A stretch of DNA of 64,000 nt, taken from contig JBBHKE010002682.1 of NCBI GenBank assembly GCA_037447655.1, positions 113,034 through 177,033 of the forward strand. The letters are read 5' to 3'. Shown here piece by piece: positions 44,501 to 54,789 of the stretch; within the stretch, counting starts at the first letter, position 1; each line of letters opens with the position of its first letter. The notes under the pieces were generated by a model. It saw only the letters and a list, made by a program, of their open reading frames with translations, was not told the DNA's origin and did not search any database. The stretch comes from Zygnema cylindricum (taxonomy: Eukaryota > Streptophyta > Zygnematophyceae > Zygnematales > Zygnemataceae). A program made the translations under genes and the position numbers.

Positions 44501-44880
44501 GCGAAGGGGTTTACCCAATAGGAGGGGATTGACTATGAGGAGACCTTTGCTCCAGTTGTTCGGTTCCCCTCAGTAAAGATTCTCCTCAGTCTGGCAGCAG
44601 GGGAAGACATAGAAATTCACCAGATGGACATTAAGAGTGCTTTTCTTAATGGTGAGTTAGAGGAGGAAATTTTTATGAGACAACCCAAAGGGTTCGTGGA
44701 AGAAAGAAAAGAGAGCAAAGTTTGCAGACTCATAAAGTCCTTATATGGACTAAAAGAGGCTCCCCGACAGTGGAATAACAAACTAGATGAGTTTCTTACA
44801 GGTCGGGGATATATCCGTATCAGCTCTGACCATTCTATCTATATGTTTGAAGATGAGAATGGTGTAATTTTTATTAATTT
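41533..44880 (+). pseudogene. Gag, protease, integrase and RT (5' part) of element F
   Basis: Gag starts at the in-LTR ATG (MEDTELQVMGPPSRVPTFNG) and stops at a TAG at 42019. Later frames show the knuckle CHFCKKQGHFIADC (42406-42450), the protease (IDSSASMHMCRDKKLF with the active-site Gly changed to Ser), and the integrase zinc finger (HKRLGHVQFDRLREMKKL). The integrase core has VHIDIWGPTK, IRSDNGVEYTS and PEQNGVAERLNRTLGDS. The tail and RT run to FEDENGVIFI (44624-44890). Many stops and shifts make it inactive. Confidence 0.9.
41553..41565 (+). promoter_or_regulatory. Primer-binding site of element F
   Basis: GGTTATGGGCCCA abuts the LTR end GAATTGCA and is read in frame within gag. Confidence 0.82.
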
Positions 44881-45486
44881 TTTCCATTGATTTACTTAAA
44901 ACAAGCAAATCATCAACATAAATTGCAATAAATATAAAACCTTCCTCATCTTCGAAACATAGATTGAGTGATCTGAGCTGATCCGAATATATCCTAGACC
45001 GGTAAGAAACTCATCAAGCTTCTTATTCCACTGTCGAGGCGCCTGTTTCAAACCATAAAGAGATTTAATCAGCCGACATACCTTACTCTCCTCTCCTTCC
45101 TCCACAAACCCTTCGGGTTGTCGCATGAAGATCTCCTCTTCCAATTCTCCATGCAAAAAGGCTGTTTTGATGTCCATCTGGTGCACTTCCATGTCTTCCG
45201 CTGCTGCTAAACTGAGAAGTATGCGGACGGAGGGAAATCTGACCACCGGGGCAAAGGTTTCCTCGTAGTCAATTCCTTCCTTTTGTGTAAATCCCTTTGC
45301 CACTAATCTGGCCTTGTAGCGCTCGATTGTGTTATCTGGGTTCAGTTTTAGTTTGAAAACCCACTTACAACCGATTGGTTTTCGGTTAGGTGGACAGTCC
45401 ACCAGCTCCCAAGTATCGGCTGCCATGATTGAAGCCATCTCCTCATTGATGGTTGTCTTCCACCGGTTTCTTTCTGGACAAGTCAT
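44881..45486 (-). pseudogene. Inverted RT fragment, K-like
   Basis: A 235-codon minus-strand frame (44896-45603, partly junction) encodes RT from TCPERNRWKTTINEEMASIM through [40 protein letters not shown] and [17 protein letters not shown]; the YVDD region follows after a frameshift. It is closest to element K (FPERNRWKT, MAADTWELV). It is bounded by F at 44880, where AATTTTTATTAA is shared by both sides, and by the truncated G LTR at 45487. The microhomology suggests template switching or repair. Confidence 0.85.
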
Positions 45487-46366
45487 CGCCATATTTAGAA
45501 AGTGGCAGTTTTTGCAGTTAAGGGTATTTTGGCTAAAATGATGCCAAGGACTAGATTTGTACCTGTAAACTCTAGATTCTTTGTAGCCTAACGCCTTAAC
45601 CATTAAGGCGTTACGAAATGATACACGTGACGGGTTTCATAAATATATAAACATTAACGAAACAGCTAATTAACAGCAGACTAACCAAAATGAGCAATTT
45701 CTGCATGTACGCGAATCTGAACCGTGTAAAATATGTTTTGATCGGACGGCCGGCATTATAGCCGCCACGCGAAGTGAGCTTTCGGCGGCATACGGATATA
45801 GCCTGCAAGAATGTCATCGTCTCTAAAACCTTGATAGTTAGGAAGCTCAAAGTCATCAGAATTTTTTTACTCAAATCTGATTTTTACTGACTTTGTATAT
45901 TTGAAGGGATCCACAGACTTTCCTTCATCTATAACTACTAGATGGCTTCCGATATGACAGGTGTCACTTTGTAGACCTTGTCGTACAATAGTTGTACAAT
46001 AAGTACATCGCCCATTGTACCTTCTTGTACTTTATAGTGTTCCTATTGGACTAGGGTTTAATAGTAGGTAGTCGTGAGTAGGCAGACCGAGACTTAGTAA
46101 TATTTAGGTACCTCTCTCTCTAAGAGAGCTTGTAACTATAAAGGTCATCTTTGACCAGCCATAACTTACTGCTCGGGTGAGCAAATTCAGTGATTCTTTT
46201 TGCGTTTGACTCAGGGGAGTCTTTTCCTCACAAGGGTGAGAGAGGTCAGAATATTTATGTGCCTGGGCGGCGCTTATTCAGCGGGAAAGTAGAAGGGGCA
46301 AATATTATCCTAGAGGCTTTACATAGGCTGCTCATTCTGTGGGTCAATGGAGACCACAGAATTTCA
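45487..46366 (+). repeat. 5' LTR of G, truncated, with integrase patch
   Basis: The LTR lacks its first part (it begins CGCCATATTTAGAAAG). At 45803-45951 about 60 bp of normal LTR, including two CACGTGG-type motifs still present at 51437-51495, are replaced by antisense integrase sequence (VVIDEGKSVDPFKYTK on the minus strand). TATAAAG near 46137, hairpin TGCTCGGGTGAGCA near 46170 and the gag ATG 46347 remain. Confidence 0.85.
45534..45615 (-). other. Antisense tRNA-like module, G 5' LTR
   Basis: On the minus strand TTAATGGTTAAGGCG (A box), then GGTACAAATC (decayed B box) and TTTT (45534-45537). Confidence 0.48.
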
Positions 46367-49300
46367 GGTTATGGGCCCACCCTCTAGGGTGCCCATATTT
46401 GATGGATCAGACTTTCTTTATTGGGAAATGATGATGGAGGGAGAACTATTTGAGAAGCATTTATGGGGCATAGTGTCTGGACAAATTCGATGCCCACCTC
46501 CACCTGGGTTTGGAGGGACACGTTTTTCTGGCATCTCCGCCTCTACAGTTGGTAGAACAGCTACCACCATCACCGAGGATGAAGATGAGGAAGGAGAAGA
46601 GATTGTCATGGAAGGAGAAAAGGAAGGAGTTGCAACTCAAGTAACACCATTGCCGAAGGCGATACCGGCAGCAGCACCACCAGCAACAACGACAAGGGTT
46701 CAGACCGAAAGATCAGAGTCTGAAGAGTGGAACTACAAAGACAAGGTTGCTAAGCTCTTAATTCTTAAAAGTGTAGCAAAGGGCATTGCCATTCCTCTTA
46801 TGCATGTCAAATCTTCATCTCAGATTTGGATATCACTAGTTAACAAATATAAAAGTGGATCATTGCAGCAGCAACAGTTGGCAGAAAATAAGATTGCAAC
46901 TTATACTTATAAGGGAGGAAGTATGGATAATTATTGCAATGATTTAGGAGCATTGTTTGGAGAGTTAGAGAGTGCAGGTAACTCATGGTCTGAGAGACAA
47001 AGAGTGAACACATTAATGATGAAACTACCTGAAGAGTATGAGAATATCATTAACCGATTGCAGGACATAGGAGATAGCAATTGGAATTGGGATGACACTG
47101 TGGGAATGATTTTAGTGAAAGAAAGCACCATATAGCTTAGGAGAGGGAGTCCAAGTGTTCAAGCATTGTCTGCAGGAGCTGATTGGCGGAAGCGTGATGA
47201 GGAGAGAGGGAAAGATCCTTATCGAAACTTTGGTGGAAGAGGACAAGGAGGTGGCAGATTTGATAGACAGGGGAGAGGAACTTCTCGAGGAGGATTATGT
47301 CACTTCTGCAAGAAACCGGGACACTATATGGCAGATTGTGTCAGACTTGCAGATCTTCGACTGAAAGATGGTCAAGGAACCTCAAAGGACGGAGGAAAGA
47401 AAAAGGCTTTCCTGACTCAAGTTCTTGATGAGGAAGTGGAAGAAAAAACTGAACGTGAAGAGGTGCTTGAGGAGCTTCTCCTTAATCCGAAAAACACTGA
47501 AAAGCATGTCGACATTCCACGGAGACAAAAGTGTGCTTTCGGAGGTAAGAGGGATCCACCCGAGGATGGGTGGATCATAGACTCAGGGGCTTCAATGCAT
47601 ATGTGCAAAGATAAGCGGTGGTTCACTAAACTGAGAAAGATCCCAACAGTTGAGATAGAGTACGGAGATGGTAGAGTAGAAACCACAAGTCTTGTTGGAA
47701 CTGTTGACTTGAAGGTTCTAGTTGATGGAAAGGCCTCAATTGTAACACTCTCAGACGTTCTTTACATTCCACAACTTAGCAAGAACCTAGTCTCAACAGC
47801 TGTCCTAGATGAAAAGGAGTTTGAAACAGGAACTAGGAAAGGAATCTTCACAGCAAGCTTTGATAATGAGGTTTATTTCATAGCTGAGAAGGGCAGTCAA
47901 GGAATGTTCAGAATTGTACTTTGCAATGAAAAGAGTGTTCTCTACTCGTGTGCAAGTGAGATGATGCTTTGGCATAAAAGGTTGGGGCATGTGCATCTAG
48001 ATAGATTAAAGAAAATGAAGAAAAATGGAATAGTGGAGGGTATTACTTTTGAAGATGATGAGACCTTTGATGATTGTAGTAGATGTGCCCAAGGGAAGAT
48101 TCATAGACTTCCATTTCCAAAGGCAACCACATTTAGGAGAGAGAAAGTATTAGATCTAGTTCACACTGATGTTTGGGGACCTGCTAGGTATGCCTCACAT
48201 GGGGGGAAAAGATGGATGTTAACTATCACAGATGATTGGTCTAGATACACGAAGGTATACTTTCTTAGACATAAGTCAGAGGTATTAAGATGTTTCAAAG
48301 AGTATAAAGTATGGAGTGAAAAGCTAGATGAAACCTCAATAAAAGAGATAAGAAGTGATAATGGGAAAGAATACACCTCAAGGGATTTTGAAGAATATCT
48401 TAAAGAATAAGGAATTCATCGTGAGAAAATTGTTCCCTATAATCCGGAACAAAATGGAGTAGCAGAAAGAGTGAATAGAACTTTAGGAGATATGTCCAGA
48501 AGTATGTTAAGTGATAAGAGGATAGGGCTGCAGTTTTGGGCTGAGTCTATAAACAATGCTAATTTCATCAAAAATAGAGTCCTAACTTCAGCAAATAAGG
48601 AGGAAACTCCGTATGAGAGGTGGACAGGAAGAAAGCCTGATTTGTCTAGTTTGAGAGTGTTCGGAAGTCAAGTCTACAGTTTGGATTCCGATAAGACTAA
48701 ATGGAAGTTAGAGGGAAGAGGGAAACCAGGATATCTTGTAGGATATGATGAGAGCACAAAAGGATACCGAGTGTATGACTTGAAAAAGAGAGATATAATT
48801 TTGGTAAAACACATAGTGGTGATGAATGAAGAGAAGTCCATTGATCCATTCAAATATAATAAGGAAGTCAAAATCAGATTTGAAACGGATCAGTTTTCTG
48901 ACTTTGACTTTGAAAATGAAGAGAAGGAAGAGGGAGAAAAAGAAAAATCTGCGGATCTACCAAAGGAGAAAGAGGAAAGGACAACATCCGAGGCAACGCC
49001 ACAATACGAAGTGGAAACCGATGAGGAACTTGATGAGACACCGGAATTGGAAGATAGGGAAGCTGAAAATTTCCCAAAACGAAACCCAAGGATGCCTTCC
49101 ATACCGGCGTCCGATTTTGAAGGGGGAAGAAGAAGTAGTAAACGACTTCAAGAAAGACAAGTAAATAATTTACTCACAAAGATGTCTCACCCAGATGAAC
49201 CTCAAACATACTTAGAGGCCATAAACACTCCAGAAAGTAGCCGGTGGATCACAGCTATAAATGAAGAAATGGCCTCTACATTGGAAGCGACTGCCTCGAC
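46347..49300 (+). pseudogene. Gag-protease-integrase of G, one frame with two stops
   Basis: One frame runs from the in-LTR ATG to about 49300. It is interrupted only by TAG 47133 (a Glu position in relatives) and TAA 48408. Gag has FDGSDFLYWEMMMEGELFEK, LFEKHLWGIVSGQIRCPP and VNTLMMKLPEEYENIINRLQ. The knuckle is CHFCKKPGHYMADC and the protease GWIIDSGASMHMC. The integrase HHCC part is HKRLGHVHLDRLKKMKK and CSRCAQGK. The DDE core is VHTDVWGPARYASHGGK, IRSDNGKEYTS and NPEQNGVAERVNRTLGDM. Its tail has SIPASDFEGGRRSSKRL. It is the most intact coding region here and a plausible helper type for D. Confidence 0.9.
46367..46379 (+). promoter_or_regulatory. Primer-binding site of element G
   Basis: GGTTATGGGCCCA follows the LTR end AATTTCA directly. 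Confidence 0.82.
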
Positions 49301-49584
49301 TTCTATATTTCTTTTCAGACCTAGAAAATACTAATAAAACCATTAGTTTCTACATCAGGTACATCCATGCATATGTGTCGTGATAAGAAATGCTTCACCA
49401 AGCTAAGAAAGATCCCTACTGTAGCGATAGAGTATGGGGATGGGAGAGTGGTTACTACTAATCTAGTGGGATCAGTAGATCTGAAAGTCTTAGTGGAGGG
49501 TAAGACTTATATATTTACATTCTCAAATGTACTCTACATTCCTTAGTTGAGTAAAAATCTGGTCTCTACGGTTAAGCTAGGTTA
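49290..49584. other. Foreign patch in G RT: LTR end plus protease piece
   Basis: After MASTLEATAS the expected RT start (about 36 codons up to the ARLVAKG motif) is missing. In its place are a minus-strand LTR start (49300-49354, ending TTTCTACA) and a plus-strand protease piece of the A/F type (SMHMCRDKKCFTKLRKIPT to LSKNLVSTV, 49355-49578). RT resumes at [10 protein letters not shown] near 49584. Confidence 0.85.
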
Positions 49585-50974
49585 GTTGCAAAAGGTTATA
49601 CACAGAAAGAGGGGATAGACTACGAAGAAACCTTTGCACCTGTAGTCAGATTTCCTTCTGTTAGAATCCTTTTAAGTATAGCCGCAGCGGAGGATATGGA
49701 AATCCACCAGATGGATATTAAAACTGCCTTTTTGCACGGAGAGTTGGAAGAAGAAATTTACATGAGGCAACCGGAAGGATTCGTGGAAAGTGGGGAAGAA
49801 AACAAAGTTTGCAAACTGATAAAATCACTCTATGGGCTTAAGCAAGCCCCGCGACAGTGGAATATAAAGCTCGACGAATTTCTGACCGGTTTGGGGTATA
49901 TCAGAATTAGTTCAGATCACTCTATATATTTAATGAAAAAGCTTAGGGTATGAGAATGGAGTGATATTTATTGCTATTTATGTGGATGATTTGTTGGTCT
50001 TAAGCAAGTCCTTAGATAAAATTAACAAACTAAAACGGGATCTTAGAAGCAGTTTTGATATGAAAGATCTTGGCGAAGCAAAGTACATTTTGGGAATTCA
50101 GATGGAGAGAGATAAAGGGAATAGAATTATAAGACTCACTCAAAAAGAAGCAATCGGTAATATGCTAGAAAAATTTCAAATGGAGAAAGCAAACGGATGT
50201 ACTACTCCCATGGATTTAAAGAAAGTGAGTGAGGGGAGTGAAGAGGGATGAATATTCATCATTAATGATGAGATGGACGAGATAGAAAGAAAATTTATGG
50301 AAAATATCCCTTATCGGCAGATTGTAGGCAGTTTAATATATTTTATGAACTGTACCCGTCCGGATATAGCTGCAGCTGTAGGTGTCCTTAGTAGAAATCT
50401 AAATGAACCAAGAAAGAGAGATTGGGAGGCTGCCAAAAGGGTGATGAGGTATCTGGTGGAGACAAGGGAATTATGGTTGCATTTGGGAGGGGAGCACACT
50501 CACATCACCACTTGGAGTGATGCTAGTTATGGAGATGTGCCTTTAAGGAGGTGTACGACTGGATATGTGTTGCAAATTGGATCCGGTGCATGTTGTTGGA
50601 GTAGCAAGCAACAAAAAGTAGTTGCTCAGTCCACTATGGAGGCTGAATACATGGCTTCCTGTGTTGCCACCAAAGAATTAATGTGGGTTAAATCTCTTCT
50701 TCAAGAACTTGGGTTCATGAAGTCTGGAACTCAAAATGTTTTTTGTGATAATCAAGCTGCTATCTCGATTGCAGCTAATCCGAAACATCACTTCAAAGCT
50801 AAGCATATGGATATTAGACTAAGCTTTGTCAGAGAGAAGGTAGAAAATAAAATTATTAAACTGGTTCATAAAACAGATAGAGAAATGATTGCAGACATGA
50901 TGACAAAAGCAGTGCCTTCCCCTAAGTTGATTTATTGCAGAGAAAACTGTGGATTAAAATTGAAAAGTGACTAG
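49584..50974 (+). pseudogene. RT and RNase H of element G
   Basis: [60 protein letters not shown], then a 19-bp foreign insert (49932-49950) and a shift, then IFIAIYVDDLLVLSKSLDK and MKDLGEAKYILGIQMERDKG. RNase H (50273-50974): YRQIVGSLIYFMNCTRPDIA, TWSDASYGDVPLRRCTTG, STMEAEYMASC, CDNQAAISIAANPKHHFKAK, ending NCGLKLKSD. The RNase H half is open and has all catalytic residues. A TGA at 50249 separates it from RT. Confidence 0.9.
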
Positions 50975-50987
50975 GAATTAAGGGGAG

Positions 50988-51921
50988 TGTTGAAAAGAGG
51001 TAATTAATAGTTCACTTCCCTATTTTAGTTGAGATAGAAAAAGCGAGACAAGAACCGGCTTCCATGGAAAGGGGAGCCAATGAGAAAGAGAGTGAGGATC
51101 AAAGGCGCGCCATGGCTGCCGCCATATTTAGAAAGTGGCAGTTTTTGCAGTTAAGGGTATTTTGGCTAAAATGATGCCAAGGACTAGATTTGAACCTGTA
51201 AACTCTAGATTCTTTGTAGCCTAACGCCTTAAACATTAAGGCGTTAAGAAACGATACACGTGATGGGTTTCATAAATATATAAACATTAACGAAACAGCT
51301 AATTAACAGCAGACTAACCAAAATGAGCAATTTCTGCATGTACGCGAATCTGAACCGTGTAAAATATGTTTTGATCGGACGGCCGGCATTATAGCCGCCA
51401 CGAGAAGTGAGCTTTTCGGCGGCATACGGATATAGCGTCACGCGGTGCCACGTGGCGCCACATTATTTGATACCGGAGAAGATGGGAGGAGGAACCATGG
51501 CTTCCGATATGACAGGTGTCACCTTGTAGACCTTGTCGTACAATAGTTGTACAATAAGTACATCGCCCATTGTACCTTCTTGTACTTTATAGTGTTCCTA
51601 TTGGACTAGGGTTTAATAGTAGGTAGTCGTGAGTAGGCAGACCAAGACTTAGTAATATTTAGGTACCTCTCTCTCTAAGAGAGCTTGTAACTATAAAGGT
51701 CATCTTTGACCAGCCATAACTTACTGCTCGGGTGAGCAAATTCAGTGATTCTTTTTGCGTTTGACTCAGGGGAGTCTTGTCCTCACAAGGGTGAGAGTGG
51801 TCAGAATATTTGTGTGCCTGGGCGGCGCTTATTCAGCGGGAAAGTAGAAGGGGCAAATATTATCCTAGAGGCTTTACATAGGCTGCTCATTCTGTGGGTC
51901 AATGGAGACCACAGAATTTCA
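50988..51921 (+). repeat. 3' LTR of G, with captured integrase piece
   Basis: TGTTGAAAAG to AGAATTTCA. Positions 51031-51085 are identical over 55 bp to the integrase tail of element F (44111-44165) and replace the usual core (CATACTTGTCGTAGTCACT is absent; CATGGCTGCC remains at 51111). Downstream features match the D LTR, with TATAAAG near 51693 and hairpins near 51725 and 51763. Confidence 0.9.
51168..51255 (-). other. Antisense tRNA-like module, G 3' LTR
   Basis: On the minus strand TTAATGTTTAAGGCG, GGTTCAAATC (51187-51196) and TTTT (51168-51171). The 5' copy has a better A box and this one a better B box. Confidence 0.5.
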
Positions 51922-52874
51922 AAGTTAAAGAAAGATTTTGGAAGCAAATTTGATATGAAGGATTTAGGGGAGGCGAGATATATTTTGGGGATTCAGATGG
52001 AGAGATATAGGGGGAAAAGATTATCAGACTCACTCAGAAAGAAGCAATAGGTAATATGCTTGAGAAATTCCAGATGGAAAATGCTAACAGTTGTACCACT
52101 CCCATGGACTTGAAAAAAATAAGTGATCGGAGTGCAGTAGGAGGAGTGATGATCTTAGATGATTAGATGAGTCCAAAAAAGAGAGAATTTATGAAGTCTA
52201 TCCCCTACAAACAGGTCGTAGGAAGTTTAATCTATTTTATAAATTTTACCAGACCGAACATAGCGGTAGCAGTTGGAGTATTTAGTAGGAGTCTTAATGA
52301 TCTTAGGAAGAGAGACAAGGAGGCAGCCAAGAGAGTCATGAGATATCTGGTAGGAACCAGAGAGTTAAGGTTGCATTTGGGAGGGGAGCACACTGATATC
52401 ACCACTTGGAGTAATGACAGTTATGGGGAGGCACTTATGACAAGATGCACTTCTGGGTATGTGTTGTATGTTGGGGAAGGTGTATGTTGTTGGAGTAGTA
52501 AGCAACAAAAGGTGGTTGCTCTGTCCACTATAGAGGCTGAGTACATGGCCTCTTGTTCTGTTGTGAAAGAGTTGATGTGGGTCAAGTCTTTGCTGCAAGA
52601 ACTGGGGTATATGAAGGAGGGAGTGCATGAAGTATTTTGTGATAATCAAGCTGCCATTGCAATTGCAGCTAATCCAAAACATCATTTTAAGGCTAAACAT
52701 ATGGACATAAGATTAAGTTTTGTAAGAGAAAAAGTTGAGAATAAAATCGTGAATCTTGTATATAGATCTCATGAGGAAATGGTAGCTGATATGATGACAA
52801 AACTAGTGCCTTCTCCCAAGTTAAAATATTGCAGGGAAAAGTGTGGATTAAAACTGAAATTTAAATTAGACTAG
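51922..52874 (+). pseudogene. RT C-terminus and RNase H of element F (resumed)
   Basis: It resumes at KLKKDFGSKFDMKDLGEARY and continues through LGIQMERYRG and, after a stop near 52164, KSIPYKQVVGSLIYFINF. RNase H follows: TTWSNDSYGEALMTRCTSG (the catalytic Asp of WSDAS is Asn), STIEAEYMASC, CDNQAAIAIAANPKHHFKAK. The 3' purine tract is AAATAAGGGGGG. Confidence 0.87.
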
Positions 52875-52887
52875 AAAATAAGGGGGG

Positions 52888-53895
52888 TGTTGAAATTAGT
52901 AGTTTTATTTGGTATTTTCTAGGTCTGAATTTAGTACAAATAAGAAAAAGAAAAAGAATGACAACCTGCTTCCGCCTCCTCTCCTTCCCACCATACTTGT
53001 CGTAGTCACTGAGGGATAGACAGGGTGGCTAAGCCATGGCTGTCCTAGCTTAAGCATGCAGGGCTAAAAAGTGACTTATGTCACTTTTAACAAAAGGTAA
53101 ATTCCGACAAGACTCGAACCTCTGACCGGCAGAGCACGGCTTAGCCGTTAGCTCTAACCAGTCTGTCGTAGGAGTCCGTTGAGATACATTAGGTTTGATT
53201 ATTATTTATACAATGTTACGTGTATGTATTCAATTAACGGAATTACAAACGGACGAATATGGAACCAAGTATTATATAGTGCGAAAATTATCTCGCACGA
53301 AAACAAATGAATCGGACATTTGTTTTGACGGCGGACATTTAATATCGAATCTGATCCGACGGCGTACATCAATGTCGCGATCGCGGAATGGTCACTTTTG
53401 ACGTTTAAGGACATGGCGTGACGTGGCGCCACGTGGAGGGATGACATTTGGTCGCCGGAATTTCGGCGAACATAAGGACAAGTGAAAAGTGGACACGCGT
53501 CCACTTAATGGCATTGCCGTACATGGGCCGTACAGAAAGTACATCACCCATAATACTTTTCTGTACCCTACATTGATCTGATTGGTTCGTACTTCAATAT
53601 ATAGGGGTTATGAGAGGGATTTAGGACTTAGAGAATATTGGTAGATATGAACCTCTCTCCCTTTTAGAGTTTGTATAAACTTGGCATTTTTGCCGACTCA
53701 TAACTTATCGGCTGGTTGGCCGTTTTCAATGATTTTTTTTGCTACGGACTCAAGGGAGTCCAGACTGCACAGGGATGCAGTGAAATTGTCAGTGTGACAT
53801 TTTTGGCAGCAGTGGTTGTGGCTTGAAGTGGGTTAGTTAAATACTATCTAGAGGCTTCATGTATTCTGTAGTTCAATGGAGGACACACAATTGCA
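52888..53895 (+). repeat. 3' LTR of element F
   Basis: TGTTGAAATT to ACAATTGCA, matching the F 5' LTR throughout. TAAAA duplication follows. Confidence 0.92.
53092..53172 (-). other. Antisense tRNA-like module, F 3' LTR
   Basis: On the minus strand GACTGGTTAGAGCT, GGTTCGAGTC (53111-53120) and TTTT (53092-53095). Confidence 0.62.
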
Positions 53896-53949
53896 TAAAA
53901 TACTTAAATTTCAACAGAAAATACTAAAAAAACCTTTAATTTCTACACA
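53896..53949 (-). repeat. Two nested minus-strand LTR starts
   Basis: TAAAATACTTAAATTTCAACA (to 53916) completes the LTR interrupted by F. GAAAATACTAA..TTTCTACA (to 53949) is the start of another minus-strand LTR beginning TGTAGAAA. So F hit an LTR that itself had inserted in an LTR. Confidence 0.7.
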
Positions 53950-53975
53950 ACTCTACGGGCCGGGTGGATTGAGGG

Positions 53976-54150
53976 TAATATTCCATTAGGCGGTCCCAGT
54001 AAATGTACGGACAAGTCTACTGACAGCATTTACTGGAAGTGCGCTCCATTATGTCAGGCCATAAACAAACCTTCTTCAATTATGATTGGAGCCACATAGG
54101 TTAGAGTTCAGATTCTAAAAATCTAAAAATATTATCTTCAAACAAAATAT
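53976..54150 (+). repeat. Dispersed repeat, copy 2
   Basis: Direct copy of the 14757-14960 repeat: ATTCCATTAGGCGGTCCCAG, TTTACTGGAAG and TTCAATTATGATTGGAGCC are shared. Confidence 0.7.
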
Positions 54151-54789
54151 CTGTACGACCGGTGGTAATTAATGATTCGTACATAAAGTTTTCGACCAAA
54201 TTTTGATTTTGAAAATGGAAATCTAAATTTTGAAACGGAATTACAAAAGGACGAGGCAAACTTTCAAGGTCGCGGCAAACTTTGAATGTCGGTGGATGTC
54301 AGACAGAGCGTGCGAGGATATTTTAAACCTAGCCTGCATTTAGCGTGGCAGGCGGCAGATGGCCTGTACGACATGCACGCCTGTGATCGCTTGTTCAAAG
54401 TAGATATTATTTTGCTTTTTCACGTGTACGAATGGCAATGAATGGCAATTTTCACTGGGCCCCTACTCTCCTTGCGAAGAGAGTTGGGGGCCACTGGATG
54501 ATGTGCGCGATTGCTTCGCGGATCTCAAAAAGTGAAACATCCAACGGTCAAGAATTACGCCTACATCATTGGAGCTTCTCGACAGCTTTCCAGTAATGAT
54601 GTTTTGTCTGAAAACAATATTTTTAGGGTACGGCTATGTACGGCACTGTACGAAAACGTACGGCGTCCAGTAACGAGCCCCACTTTTCGTCTAATGGAAT
54701 GTTACCTTGAGTCGATGTTCCATCACGAAGAGTCTATAAACCACGTGTTATACATTGAGTGGCACCACGTGGGTTTTGACCGTATATTT
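54151..54789. other. No supported gene
   Basis: The 96-codon plus-strand frame at 54511-54801 has no recognisable motif. GTACGGC-rich text around 54630-54670 resembles the older repeats. Confidence 0.45.

Larger units (their letters stand above)
45487..51921 (+). mobile_element. Copia element G, nearly open gag-pol
   Basis: A 6.4 kb plus-strand element with a 5'-truncated 5' LTR (45487-46366), gag-protease-integrase in a single frame with only two stops, a foreign patch in RT, intact-looking RNase H, a purine tract and a 3' LTR (50988-51921). The LTRs and gag are closest to element D. The 3' LTR abuts the resumed RT of element F. Confidence 0.9.
40544..53895 (+). mobile_element. Copia element F, split by an RT fragment and element G
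   Basis: 5' LTR 40544-41552 and 3' LTR 52888-53895 belong to the same subfamily (TTAGTAGTTTTATTTGGTA near the start). TAAAA flanks the whole at 40539-40543 and 53896-53900. F sequence occupies 40544-44880 and 51922-53895. RT stops at DENGVIFI and resumes at KLKKDFGSKFDMKDLGEARY, with about 60 bp between missing. The material in between is an inverted RT fragment plus element G. Confidence 0.9.

Noticed and set aside
51745-53895. A separate internally deleted element made of the G 3' LTR, RNase H and F-type LTR
   Set aside because: The right LTR pairs with 40544-41552 and TAAAA flanks that pair, so this segment is the end of F interrupted by G.
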